DNA of 64,000 nucleotides. Source: Sinotaia quadrata. Taxonomy: Eukaryota; Mollusca; Gastropoda; Architaenioglossa; Viviparidae. The first letter of the stretch is position 1. Each line of letters begins with the position of its first letter. The notes beneath the pieces are model-generated. The model worked only from the letters and a program-made list of their open reading frames with translations. It had not been told where the DNA came from and searched no databases. Location of the stretch: assembly GCA_028829895.1 (NCBI GenBank), contig CM054179.1, positions 35,650,617-35,714,616 of the forward strand, in the 5' to 3' direction. Shown here one piece after another: positions 10,548-22,079 of this stretch. The translations under genes were made by a program, and so were the position numbers.

Positions 10548-11008
10548 CCCATCCCTACATATTAACTCACCATCCCTACGTATTACACTTTTAAACTATT
10601 ATATATTAAACTTTTTATCTACATATGTAAGTGTATCCATATCTGTGTGATTAGCTGTCCACCAATGTTGGATTTCTTTAACCAATAGCACATTATTGTC
10701 AGGTTGGGTAAACACGAACAAGAAAGAATGATTCATCAGAAATAATAATGTTCTCACATCCATTAGGTTTATCGCCAACTCTTTTTTTCTATTATATGAA
10801 ATGCTTATGTATGCAAGCATAACTCAGTTAAAAAGCAAAGTAATTTTTTTAATAGTTCCATGCTTAAAAATAAAAACCAGTTATACTGGGCTTATATTTC
10901 AGTTTTAGCAGGTAGGATTGCAAGAACATACTTAAATTGGATACACATCCCAGATTTTACTATACAAAATACACAGTTATATAGGACTTACATACTAAAA
11001 AGAACTCA
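10548..11008. other. Unique AT-rich DNA
   Basis: Nothing beyond weak echoes of the upstream repeat. Confidence 0.5.
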
Positions 11009-11575
11009 CTTATATTAGACGTACCTAGATTGTGATCCATACCACACCACAAAACGTACCTGACGTATCTAGATTGTGATATAGTACGCGACAACTAGTA
11101 CACGACAAAATTTACTAGACGTATATTGATTGTGATCCATAGTACACGACAAAACTTACTAGACTGTGATCGATAGTTCACGATAAACTTGCTGGACGTA
11201 TAAATTGTGATCCACAGCACACCATAAAACTTACTGGATTTAGATTGTGATCCATAGTACACGACAAAACTTACTGGAAGTACCTAGATTGTGATCCACA
11301 CTACAACACAAAACATAGTAGATTATATAGATTGTGATCCACAGTATAGCACAAAACTTACTGGGCGTACCTAGATTGTGATCCACAGTACAACACAAAA
11401 CTTACTAGACGTACCTAGATTGTGATCCACAGTACAACACAAAACTTACTGGACGTACCTAGATTGTGATCCACAGTACAACACAAAACTTACTAGACGT
11501 ACCTAGATTGTGATCCACAGTACAACACAAAACTTACTAGATGTATATAGATTGTGATCCACAGTATAACAGAAA
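11009..11575. repeat. 44-bp minisatellite, about 12 copies
   Basis: The unit GTACCTAGATTGTGATCCAC plus AGTACAACACAAAACTTACTAGAC is spaced 44 bases in the homogeneous 3' half; the 5' half is diverged with variable lengths, suggesting homogenisation at the 3' end. Confidence 0.95.
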
Positions 11576-12486
<911 letters not shown>

Positions 12487-12834
12487 ATTGTGTGGGTATA
12501 CGAGCACATGGGTTTAAACAAGTCTAGAGTACACGAATGTACAATGAAAGTGTATTTTTAAGCATGCGTGTGACTGTGTTCGTCTACATTGAAATCTAAC
12601 GTTGTAACGATGTCCTTCACTTGATATATATTAATTCAGCACATAAAGTTGATTTTCTCGCAAAATTATTCTACCGAGTAACAGGTTGTCAGGGCTTTAT
12701 ATTTTGGTTTTTGTTTTTGCTTTTGTTTTGTTTTTAAATAATGGTATTTTTTCTAACAACTTTTAATATAACACCGTCTCAAGATTAATTGTTATCATAA
12801 ATATAGTTGTACATATTTACAGCAGTCTACAATG

Positions 12835-13540
12835 GAATAGTAGTAGTAGTGGCAAAAGCAACCGTAGTAGTAGTGGTAGCAGCAGAAATAGTTGTAGTTG
12901 TGTAGTAGTAGAGCAGCAGTAGTAGTAGCAGTAGCAGCAGCTGCAGTAGTTGTACTGATAGTAGTTGTAGTAGTATAAGCAGCAGCAGCAGTAGTAGTAG
13001 TAGTAGTATTAGAAGTATCAGCAGAAGCAGTTGTGGTAGTGGTAGTAGTAGTACTAACAGCAATAGCAGTAGAAGTAGAAATAGTAGTAGCAGTAGTAGT
13101 GGTAGTAGTAATAATAGAAGTATCAACAGCACTAGTAGTCATAGTGGTAGTAGTAGTATCAACACATCAGCAGTAGTTGTAGAAATAGTAGTATCATCAT
13201 CAGTAGTAGTAGTATCAAAAGCAACAGTAGTATTTTAGCAGTAGTAGTGGTAGTAGCACTTGCTGCAGCAGTAGCAGTTGTTGCAGTAGTAGTAGCCGTA
13301 GCAGCTGTTGCAGCAGTAGTAGTAATAATAGTACTATTATTAAAAGCTGCAGTAGTAGAAGTAGCAGTAACAGCTGCTAAAGCAGTAGTAGTAGTAATAG
13401 TAGTAGTAATAACAGTAGTAGAAATAGTAATCCTAGTAGTAGTAGTAATAGTAGTAGTAATAACAGTAGTAGAAATAGTAATCCTAGTAGTAGTAGTAAT
13501 AGTAGTAGTAATAACAGTAGTAGAAATAGTAATCCTAGAT
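12835..13540. repeat. GTA/AGC-type trinucleotide region, about 700 bp, with a 51-bp higher-order repeat
   Basis: Mostly imperfect AGT, AGC and AAT triplets. At 13432, 13483 and 13534 the word CCTAG recurs 51 bases apart with identical interiors, so the triplet array has been re-amplified as a 17-triplet block. It gives long Val/Ala or Thr/Ile frames on both strands, which are composition artefacts. Confidence 0.96.
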
Positions 13541-14390
13541 GTGACAACAGGATTTTGCCTATGCCGGGATATACACAGCAGATGAGAGAGAGAAATGTAA
13601 AACAAATGCTTTAGACACCGTCATTAAATTTATGTCTTTAGTATTTAAATGAAGCTAATTGTTATTATATTAGACATCGCACCATGATACTGATTTGGCG
13701 TGAATGCACGCACGAAGTGGTCGTATGGATGATAAATTCAGTGATAACTTCAGCGTTTGATAATGATGGCATGTTTTATATAGGCATCTACATAATGTGA
13801 TATTTATTGAAGCGAGCAGCTAAGTAATGAGGCAAGTCTAATGTTTAGCAAGGGAATACAGACAATTATGTGCATAAGAACAAAAGGTTGCAAAATTTTT
13901 CAAAAAGTACATACGAGATATGTTCATACAAACGAAGGGTTAAAGTATATATAAAGGGTACAACAACACAATATTCAAACTACAAGTTTTCGAGTTTTGT
14001 GAAGAAATAAACTACAACTTAATCATATGTAATAAGCATTGTTAATATTGTTAAATTCACAATTATTAATAAAAGATATGTGTAATCATGATGGTGATAC
14101 TAGTGCTGCTGCTACTGTTGGTGGTGGTGGGTGATGGTGGTGAGGACGAGAAAGAGGATTCCTTTCATTACTGGGATATCATTACTACAGTAAATGAAGT
14201 AAAGTATACAGATAGAAAGTCACGTAAAGTGCGACTGTAAACGTTTCTCAACAGACCCAATATGGGAGTACATAAAGATCTTCTAATTAGGGTTGCCCAG
14301 AGCTATGTATCGAGCTCTGAGATGGTCTAAGAGCCTGACTCGTTTCTTACCCAGATAAGTCTGGCTGCTTATTAGATTGACTACCATTCT
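13541..14390. other. Unique DNA
   Basis: Non-repetitive apart from a GGTGGTGGTG tract at 14117-14140. No coding exon recognised. Confidence 0.5.
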
Positions 14391-14707
14391 ACTCGTCCTA
14401 GAGACCTAGACAAAGCTGTCAGTAACTCGTCCTAGAGACCTAGACAAAGCTGTCAGTAACTCGTCCTAGAGACCTAGACAAAGCTGTCAGTAAATCGTCC
14501 TAGAGACCTAGACAAAGCTGTCAGTAACTCGTCCTAGAGACCTAGACAAAGCTGTCAGTAACTCGTCCTAGAGACCTAGACAAAGCTGTCAGCAACTCGT
14601 CCTAGAGACCTAGACAAAGCTGTCAGTAACTCGTCCTAGAGACCTAGACAAAGCTGTCAGTAACTCGTCCTAGAGATCTAGACAAAGCTGTCAGTAACTC
14701 GTCCTCT
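14391..14707. repeat. 34-bp minisatellite, about 9 copies
   Basis: ACTCGTCCTAGAGACCTAGA plus CAAAGCTGTCAGTA repeats every 34 bases with almost no variation; CTAG flanks AGAC in each copy. Confidence 0.97.
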
Positions 14708-15487
14708 GTCAATAAATCCCTCTTGGAAGATGCCCGTTGCAATGCAACAGCTGCTAAAACGTACTACTAAAATATTGCAAATCTCCACTGCAGTGATATT
14801 CGTGTTTGGAAAGTATCATCATGGTATAGACTGACAGACTCTTTCTACTTTGTTATGATTATAACTTTGTTTGGCTTGTATATTTAAATCAGTTCTGAAT
14901 AAGTGTGAATTAAATGAAGTATATATCACTATTATTCGATTTGTCTCGAGTTCGATCTATCATGCCACTTGTGACAGGGCCCGAGAGGAGTGAGTGAGGC
15001 ACACCTACATCTACAGTTGCATTCACCCATGTGTGTGTGTGTATGTGAACGGGCGAAAGTTTAATAAAATGGATATGCATGTATGTTTTTTTCCAATTAT
15101 TATTATGACCCCTAATTAGACCGCTATTGTTTTTCGCGAGGATATAATTTGTTTGTAAAATTAATGGTAATGACGACAATCAATCAAATGCAATATTTAA
15201 TGAAATGTGTATTCCTTATTACGTAATTGCTTTAAAAAATAAATAAACAGCTTATCGAGTGTAAAGAATAAATTTTGCTTTTCTATTAAAGTGAAGCTAA
15301 TCATGTCTCTAACTTTCTGAGAAACCTGTGATCATGTGCTGGTGTTTGTATTCTAATTATTTGGGTTTTTTCTATTCGTGTTCTTTCCATTATTTTTTTA
15401 TTATTTCATTTACTAATTTATTTGTAAAAGACTGCATTTTAGTGGAGATAGTTAGCCAGAAAGATATTGAGAGTTTATTTCTTTCCA
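14708..15487. other. Unique AT-rich DNA
   Basis: No supported feature; short open frames only. Confidence 0.5.
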
Positions 15488-15836
15488 GGTCTACTTTTCA
15501 CACATCTTGACAGATCAGGTTACGTGAGTCTTCACCCCAAGTTTACAGTTCACACATCTTGACAGAACATGTTACGTGAGTCTTCACATCAAATTTACAG
15601 TTCACACATCTTGACAGAACAGGTTACATGAGTTTTCACACCAAGTCTACAGTTCACACATCTTGACAGAACAGGTTACGTGAGTCCTCACACCATGTCC
15701 ACAGTTCACACTTCTTGACATAACAGGTTACGTGAGTCTTCACGCCAAGTCTACAGTTCACACATCTAGACAGAACAGGTTACGTGAGTCTTCACGCCAA
15801 GTTTACAGTTCACACATCTTGACAGAACAGATTATG
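15488..15836. repeat. 52-bp minisatellite, about 6.6 copies
   Basis: CACACATCTTGACAGAACAG plus GTTACGTGAGTCTTCAC recurs at 15499, 15551, 15603, 15655 and so on. Confidence 0.96.
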
Positions 15837-16589
15837 TATGATTTCACTTTTATTACTTTGAGGATTTTCTGAAACCTGAGTATTAGGTTGAGCTTAGAAC
15901 ATAACAGGAAATCCTACAACTACACTAAAACAGAACTAGAAAGACATACATTTCGCTTGTGGAATAGACATTTAGTAAACAGTCTTATCTTCCTCATTAT
16001 TTTTTAATAAAACCATCTAGAACTGTCTTACTTTGTCTATCATGTTTTCTCTTTTCAACTTTGTTGACTAACGTTTTGATTTATATTACTGATTGCATAT
16101 TGTATTGATACATGTGTAACCATATTGTATCGATACATGTGTAACCATATTTTCTATTATTGATTATATTATTTACATTGATTGTGCATTTTAAGTACCT
16201 AGATTTAAAGTTTACTAGTTGCTTGAGTGTATGTTGAAATAATTTTCTAAAATCAGTCATATAGCTCGCCAGTCAGCTAGTCACGTGATCAGGGTAGATT
16301 TATGTTGTGATTTAAAATGGAAACTATGCTTGTCAAAAGAGATAGGTGGATACAGGAAGGGAAGGAAGAAGCTAACAAGTATTGTCTTTGGAACACGATA
16401 CTGTCAAACATGTTATATACTTTGTAGATAAGAAAGAAAGATTAAAGATTGAAAGAGAAGAACTAGAAATAAAAAAGAATGAAAGTGAGTAAAGATTACA
16501 GTCTGAAAGTGAAGATTAAGGAGAAAAGATTACAGACTGAAAGTGAAGATTAAAGAGAAAAGATTAAAGATTAAAAGAGATGTAGCATT
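15837..16589. other. AT-rich DNA with minor repeats
   Basis: TATTGTAT(T/C)GATACATGTG is duplicated (16097-16145), and a purine-rich AGATTAAAGA stretch repeats loosely at 16430-16580 ahead of the Gag-like remnant. Confidence 0.55.
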
Positions 16590-16995
16590 TCCCAGTTAAG
16601 CTAATGATAAAAGAAACAGAGCTTGGCTTAAATCAACTGAAGATACAGGAAGATAGCTTAAAAATAACCAAGACAGCTAAGATTCATTGTGAACTTTCAT
16701 TTCTGTTCTTTTAAAAAGAGGAAAATATTGAAAATTATTTGTTAAGCTTTGAGCAATATGCTATGAGATTAGACCTACCAGAAATGCTATGTTTTAATTA
16801 TTTAGTGGCAGGAATGAAAGGACAGGACTATACTGCAGTATGTAAGTATAAGAATACACTGTATTCCATTGATATAATGGTGGCAAGGTATGCTGACTAC
16901 AGCAAGCTATTTCTGGTACAAGGAAGTAATTAGAAATAACTACAATTGCTGTTCTGCTTGAAGGAACTGTGGTATGGTGAAAAACAGGTGCCCAG
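16590..16995 (+). pseudogene. Gag-like retrotransposon remnant with eroded CCHC zinc knuckle
   Basis: A region with several stops encodes, in one frame (to the TAG at 16931-16933), ENIENYLLSFEQYAMRLDL followed by a segment ending RYADYSKLF, the style of an LTR-retrotransposon Gag capsid region. Just downstream, in another frame (16950-16991), Cys and Gly residues are spaced like a CX2CX4HX4C zinc knuckle, but the second Cys codon is a TGA and the His position is ATG (Met). A lysine/glutamate-rich, repetitive stretch at 16430-16580 precedes it. No LTRs, protease or reverse transcriptase were found nearby, so this is an old fragment. The call rests on motif spacing and is moderate to weak. Confidence 0.45.
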
Positions 16996-17289
16996 GTTAG
17001 CTTCAAGAATTGCTTCAGACCTAAATCGGGTTATGTAGAATTTAATATCACTTATCTCTACTAACTCCATTTCTGTTCCCCTGATATGAACTATCCTGTG
17101 ATTTGCATTGATTTGCTGAATTGTATTTTGGGGGATATAAGATTGTGTAGTACAAAACTTATTTGAATGTGGTTTCATGGAAATACTGATGTCAAGTCAT
17201 CTTTTTCATTGTATCTGTTATATGTATATTTGAATGTTGATTTAATAAATATATTGTTAAATTTATTGACCTTCTTACACATTTTATTC

Positions 17290-17505
17290 CTCTAACGGTC
17301 TAACCCCCTAACCCCCTAACCCCATCCCCAAAAACTGGTGCTTGCACCCTACTATCACTCAGTTTCTCACCGGGGGAATGAGTTGGGAGCTAGGGTCAAG
17401 TTATAAACCATTACTTTTTACTAGCATGATATAATCTTTATTTTTTTGTGTGTATATCAGCATATAAGGAAATAATCATCCAAGCATGAATCTAAAGAAA
17501 AATGG

Positions 17506-17559
<54 letters not shown>

Positions 17560-17726
17560 ATATATTTATATATCATCCCTACCCACCGCACCCAGGAGGT
17601 ATGTTCTTTTTTACATTCGTCCGTGCTCTCATTGATGCCTATACCTCCCCCCCCCCAACCGTCCCACCATGTCCAGGACTTTCCCAAGCCCTAGGACTGT
17701 CTATCTAAATGACTGGTAGGTCCACC
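17290..17726 (-). mobile_element. Dispersed element, copy A (inverted relative to copy B)
   Basis: Read on the minus strand this segment matches 48140-48570 in the same order: a block containing GAATGTAAAA and ACCTCCTG with GTAGGGATGA (17625-17573), then a dinucleotide run (GA here, CA in copy B), then AATGGTTTATA and CTAGCTCCCAACTCAT (about 17400-17370), then a G-rich end. Collinear blocks in opposite orientation 31 kb apart indicate a dispersed repeat family. No coding capacity, terminal repeat or target duplication was recognised; class unknown. Confidence 0.65.
17509..17551. repeat. (CT)n microsatellite inside dispersed element copy A
   Basis: About 20 CT units, occupying the place of the CA run in copy B at 48.3 kb. 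Confidence 0.95.
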
Positions 17727-18277
17727 TAAATACCAAAAAAAATCTAATCGAAATAAAATAACACAATGAACATAATAACAAACACAAATGTAAACCTAAA
17801 ACGCCAGGAAAAAACAGAACAAAAATAATCATAAATAAAGCAACCATTAGAAAGATAATAAACACACAAGGAGGAGACCAAAGAGACAGGCATTTATACG
17901 AGAAGCTAAAATATCATGCCTAACTTGACTAATTTAAATTTAGACCAATAATAATAAAAATTAAATAAATAAATAAAACTAAATTAAAACAGTTTCAGAG
18001 TAATCACTGAAACATCTCCACCAGCCAAGGAAACCAACCAAACAAAGCGACCAGACGACAGAAAGCAATAGAACAACTACGACAACCATTAGAAGAGAGA
18101 ATAAATGCACACAGCAACGATGCGTTCAGCATAGACGCCTTTTATGCTTAAAAAAGTTCATTCCATAATGACAAAAGTTGACTTAGTCATCAGGCCGAAC
18201 CATTCTATCCCCTCCCCAAATCCACCGAAATTGGCCTAGGCCGGAAGCGCTTCCCATAATTAAGCAAGCTACCAATG
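17727..18277. other. Strongly A-biased unique DNA
   Basis: The plus strand is very rich in A and poor in T from 17735 to 18150, then turns to mixed composition with GGCCTAGGCCGGAAGCGCTT (18233-18252). The skew suggests an old retroelement or transcribed strand, but no domain was readable. Confidence 0.45.
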
Positions 18278-18718
18278 CACACTTTACTGTCGAAATAGAG
18301 CTATTTCTTTACTGATATCTTAAGATCTATTTCACCACATTGTCTAGGGCACACTTTACTTGTCGAAATAGAGCTATTTCTTTACTGATATCTTAAGATC
18401 TATTTCACCACATTGTCTAGGGCACACTTTACTTGTCGAAATAGAGCTATTTCTTTACTGATATCTTAAGATCTATTTCACCACATTGTCTAGGGCACAC
18501 TTTACTTGTCGAAATAGAGCTATTTCTTTACTGATATCTTAAGATCTATTTCACCACATTTTTGTCTAGGGCACACTTTACTTGTCGAAATAGAGCTATT
18601 TCTTTACTGATATCTTAAGATCTATTTCACCACATTTTTGTCTAGGGCACACTTTACTGTCGAAATAGAGCTATTTCTTTATTGATATCTTAAGATCTAT
18701 TTCACCACATTGTCTAGG
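18278..18718. repeat. 73-bp satellite with two palindromes per unit, 6 copies
   Basis: Unit starts CACACTTTACTTGTC and includes GAAATAGAGCTATTTC (6-bp stem) and GATATCTTAAGATCT (perfect ATCTTAAGAT centre), ending CACCACATTGTCTAGGG. Copies are 72-76 bases and more than 95 percent alike by eye. Confidence 0.97.
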
Positions 18719-18879
18719 CCTCTAGGGCAATCCTTTCAACCCAAATCACAATTCTTTATTTGTGAGTGGTGCATCTTTTTGTAAGAATCAATGCTATAAT
18801 TATGTCCTTCTAGTATGTCCTTTTATAATTATTTCTAATGTAATGCTAGTCATAATCATGTTATAGTTGAACGTTCAAA

Positions 18880-19205
18880 ATCCAAATGGAAACCATTTCG
18901 TATGTGATACTTGTAATAATATTTTGTATGTAAATGTATTTGGTAACTATTTTGTATGTGATACTTGTAATAATATTTTGTATGTAAATGTATTTGGTAA
19001 CTATTTTGTATGTGATACTTGTAATAATATTTTGTATGTAAATGTATTTGGTAACTATTTTGTATGTCATACTTGTAATAATATTTTGTATGTAAATGTA
19101 TTTGGTAACTATTTTGTATGTGATACTTGTAATAATATTTTGTATGTAAATGTATTTGGTAACTATTTTGTATGTAACACTTGTCATAAAAAATATTCTA
19201 TGTGA
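18880..19205. repeat. 54-bp minisatellite, 6 copies
   Basis: TTTGGTAACTATTTTGTATG plus TGATACTTGTAATAATATTTTGTATGTAAATG is spaced 54 bases. Because 54 is 18 codons, both strands stay open (for example NYFVCDTCNN); this is a repeat effect and not evidence of a gene. Confidence 0.97.
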
Positions 19206-19291
19206 ATGTATCAAACCATATGGTAACCATTTAGACGTGACACAAGACAAACAAAAATGCTACGTGCGAACGTCTCATAATGCTGACAGTA

Positions 19292-19435
19292 TGTGGTACA
19301 CGCCATATTAATGATTTGTGCCAATGTCTCCACATCCAAGTCAAAACTATTGAAGAATGTGGTACACGCCATATTAATGATTTGTGCCACTGTCTCCACA
19401 TCCAAGTCAAAACTATTGAAGAATGTGGTACAAGT
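19292..19435. repeat. 66-bp tandem duplication
   Basis: TGTGGTACACGCCATATTAA begins copies at 19292 and 19358, with a partial third at 19424. Confidence 0.95.
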
Positions 19436-19562
19436 CAAAATAATGTTATATGTTAAATCCTATGTAGCAGACATGAAAACAACACTTAACTAAAGTTCCA
19501 TCTCATTTAGTCCTCGCTGGAATATTCGCTAAAGATTACCAAACAAACAAACTCTTGTTTTC

Positions 19563-20075
19563 CTTATAATTCACTACCATATATCCTCTAGACTCTACGG
19601 TATACTTATAATTCACTACCATATATCCTCTAGACTCTACGGTATACTTATAATTCACTACTATATATACTCCATACTCTACGGTATACTTATAATTCAC
19701 TACTATATATACTCCATACTCTATGGTATACTTATAATTCACTACCATATATACTCCATACTCTATGGTATACTTATAATTCACTACTATATATACTCTA
19801 GACTCTACGGTATACTTATAATTCACTACTATATATACTCCATACTCTATGGTATACTTATAATTCACTACTATATATACTCCAGACTCTATGGTATACT
19901 TATAATTCACTACTATATATACTCCATGCTCTATGGTATACTTATAATTCACTACTATATATACTCCAGACTCTACGGTATACTTATAATTCACTACTAT
20001 ATATACTCCAGACTCTACGGTATACTTATAATTCACTACCATATATACTCTAAAGTCTAGACTCTACGGTATACT
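19563..20075. repeat. 42-bp minisatellite, about 12 copies
   Basis: GGTATACTTATAATTCACTA plus CTATATATACTCCATACTCTAC repeats every 42 bases. Variants (CC/CT, CCA/CTA, CCAG/CCAT) alternate between copies. The minus-strand 168-codon frame comes from the 14-codon period. Confidence 0.97.
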
Positions 20076-20329
20076 CTACTTATTGAAGCAGAGCCCCTAC
20101 TTCTCGATGTTTGCACTCGCTTCAGTCTTGCGGGTATGATGATTCCATGATTTAATTCATATGGAAACCGTGATTATACTTGGATTTTTGAAAATAAGCT
20201 AGCTTTCAAACGTTGAAACCACGTCAAGTTACTTTGTCATTTTTAATCGATTTTAATTAGATTTATGGTTTTAAACTTCGAATACGCTGTGTACAAAGAT
20301 TTTTTTTAAAGAAATAATTCAATAAATTT

Positions 20330-20605
20330 AGATAGCTATGAATGTTGTTTAATGAACGCTAACAATATCATTAATGAACACAAAGAATATCGTTAAGGAA
20401 CACTAAGAATATAATTAAGGAACACTAAGAAAGCCATTAATGAAAACCTAAAACATGTTTAATGAACACTAAGAGAATATCGTTCATGAACACTAAGAGA
20501 ATATCGTTCATAACACTAAGAATACCGTTAAAGGAACACCTAGAATATTGTTATTGAGCACTAAGAATATCATTGATGAACACGAAGAATATCATTAATC
20601 TGTAT
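20330..20605. repeat. Degenerate minisatellite, about 10 copies of 25-32 bp
   Basis: The words GAACACTAAGAATATC and GTTAATGAACAC recur with substitutions and indels. Confidence 0.85.
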
Positions 20606-21165
20606 GAAAAAATATCAGTGCCATTGCCACTTACGATTACTAAGACTCCGTGATGATGAAGACGACGGCAATGATAATGACGGATCAGCGACTTAGCGAA
20701 CATACGTTATCTAACGACAGAATTTTCCGGACGTTGTTTAAAGTTATTTTATTAACACACGCATTTTTATTCATTGCAAGTGATATTTTTTTAATATTTT
20801 GGGGGGGAAGGGTGTGAAATTTTTTAAGATTTTGTAGGGTTCAATGAAATGTGTCTTTTATCTTTGCATCACATATCATAAGAATTTATATATATATATA
20901 TATTTGTACAATGCGTAAAACCTTTAGCGAGTTTTATATTTCTCTTAGTGAATTTCAAAGCTGAATGAGACGTTGAAAGCTTATTGGTAGTATTTGCTTT
21001 CAAAGCAGTCTATAAAGTGAAAGAGATATTACATTCTTTTTGTACATTCCATGTTCTGTTGTATTAACTTGTTGAGTTGTGTCACTCAGACCTTTACGTT
21101 ATCATCGTTTACTAAGAAGCCTGTCGACATATTTCAGTAAAAGTGTATCTTGCTTAGAAGTCATT
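20606..21165. other. Unique AT-rich DNA
   Basis: Contains a GGGGGGG tract (20801-20809) and a short TA run; no feature supported. Confidence 0.5.
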
Positions 21166-21725
21166 CTACATTTATAGCAGTCCTGTCTATATATTTCAAG
21201 CAGTGTGTCTCTTGTTAACGAGTACTGTCTATATATTTCAAGCAGTGTGTCTCTTGCTAACGAGTCCTGTCTATATTTTATTTCAAGGTGTGTGTAGTTT
21301 GTTCAGAAGTTCTGTCTATATTTTTCAAGCAATGTCTATCTTGCTAAGAAGTCATGTCTATATCTTTCAAGCAATGTGTATCTTGTTAAGAAGTCATGTC
21401 TATATATTTCATGCAATGTGTACCTTGTTAAGAAGTCATGTCTATATATTTCATGCAATGTGTACCTTGCTAATAAGCCCTGTCTATGTTTTAAGCAATG
21501 TGTCATTATCTAATAAGCCCTGTCTATGTTTTAAGCAATGTGTCTTTATCTAAGAAGCCCTGTCTATGTTTTAAGCAATATGTCGTTATCTAATAAGCCC
21601 CGTCTATATTTTAAGCAATATGTCGTTATCTAATAAGATCTGTCTACGTTTTAAGAATATGCGTTTGTCTAAGAAGCCCTGTCTATGTTTTAAGCAATAT
21701 GTCTTTATCTAATAAGCCTGTCTCT
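21166..21725. repeat. 39-45-bp minisatellite, about 14 copies in two subfamilies
   Basis: The 5' copies read CCTGTCTATATATTTCAAGC, the 3' copies CCTGTCTATGTTTTAAGCAA, each followed by ATGTGTCTTTATCTAAGAAG. A gradual shift from one subfamily to the other is visible. Confidence 0.94.
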
Positions 21726-22079
21726 ATAAACAGTGTGGATGACCTCGCGGATCCTATTTACAGCGTTAGTCTATGCCTAAAAGATTTTACTTAGTTAATA
21801 TATCTAAACGTACTGAGAAGGTAACAAGCAGGGAGAAAGAGGGGAAGACGGAGAAAGAAAGAGAGAGAGAAGAGGGAAAGACTGAAAGAGAAGGGGAAAC
21901 AAGAGAAGTATTAATGCAGAAGAATACATTCACAAATCGCATCACTTGGCATCCCGTATATCATGCACGCGCAGTCACTTCTCTTCTTCCTGTTTACTTT
22001 TTCTTTCTTTCTTTGCTCTTAAAGATAATTATTTACTGCCTCCACACAGGTTGCAAACTAAGCCTAGGCCATATTTCAA

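Noticed and set aside
12827..13605. Long Thr/Ile/Val/Ala-rich frames on both strands
   Set aside because: Produced by GTA/AGC triplets, which contain few stops in most frames.
17300..17323. CTAACCCC repeats as interstitial telomere sequence
   Set aside because: Unit is CCCCCTAA not CCCTAA, only about three copies, and it is the G-rich end of dispersed element copy A, where copy B has an unrelated GGTAGGGATGG run.
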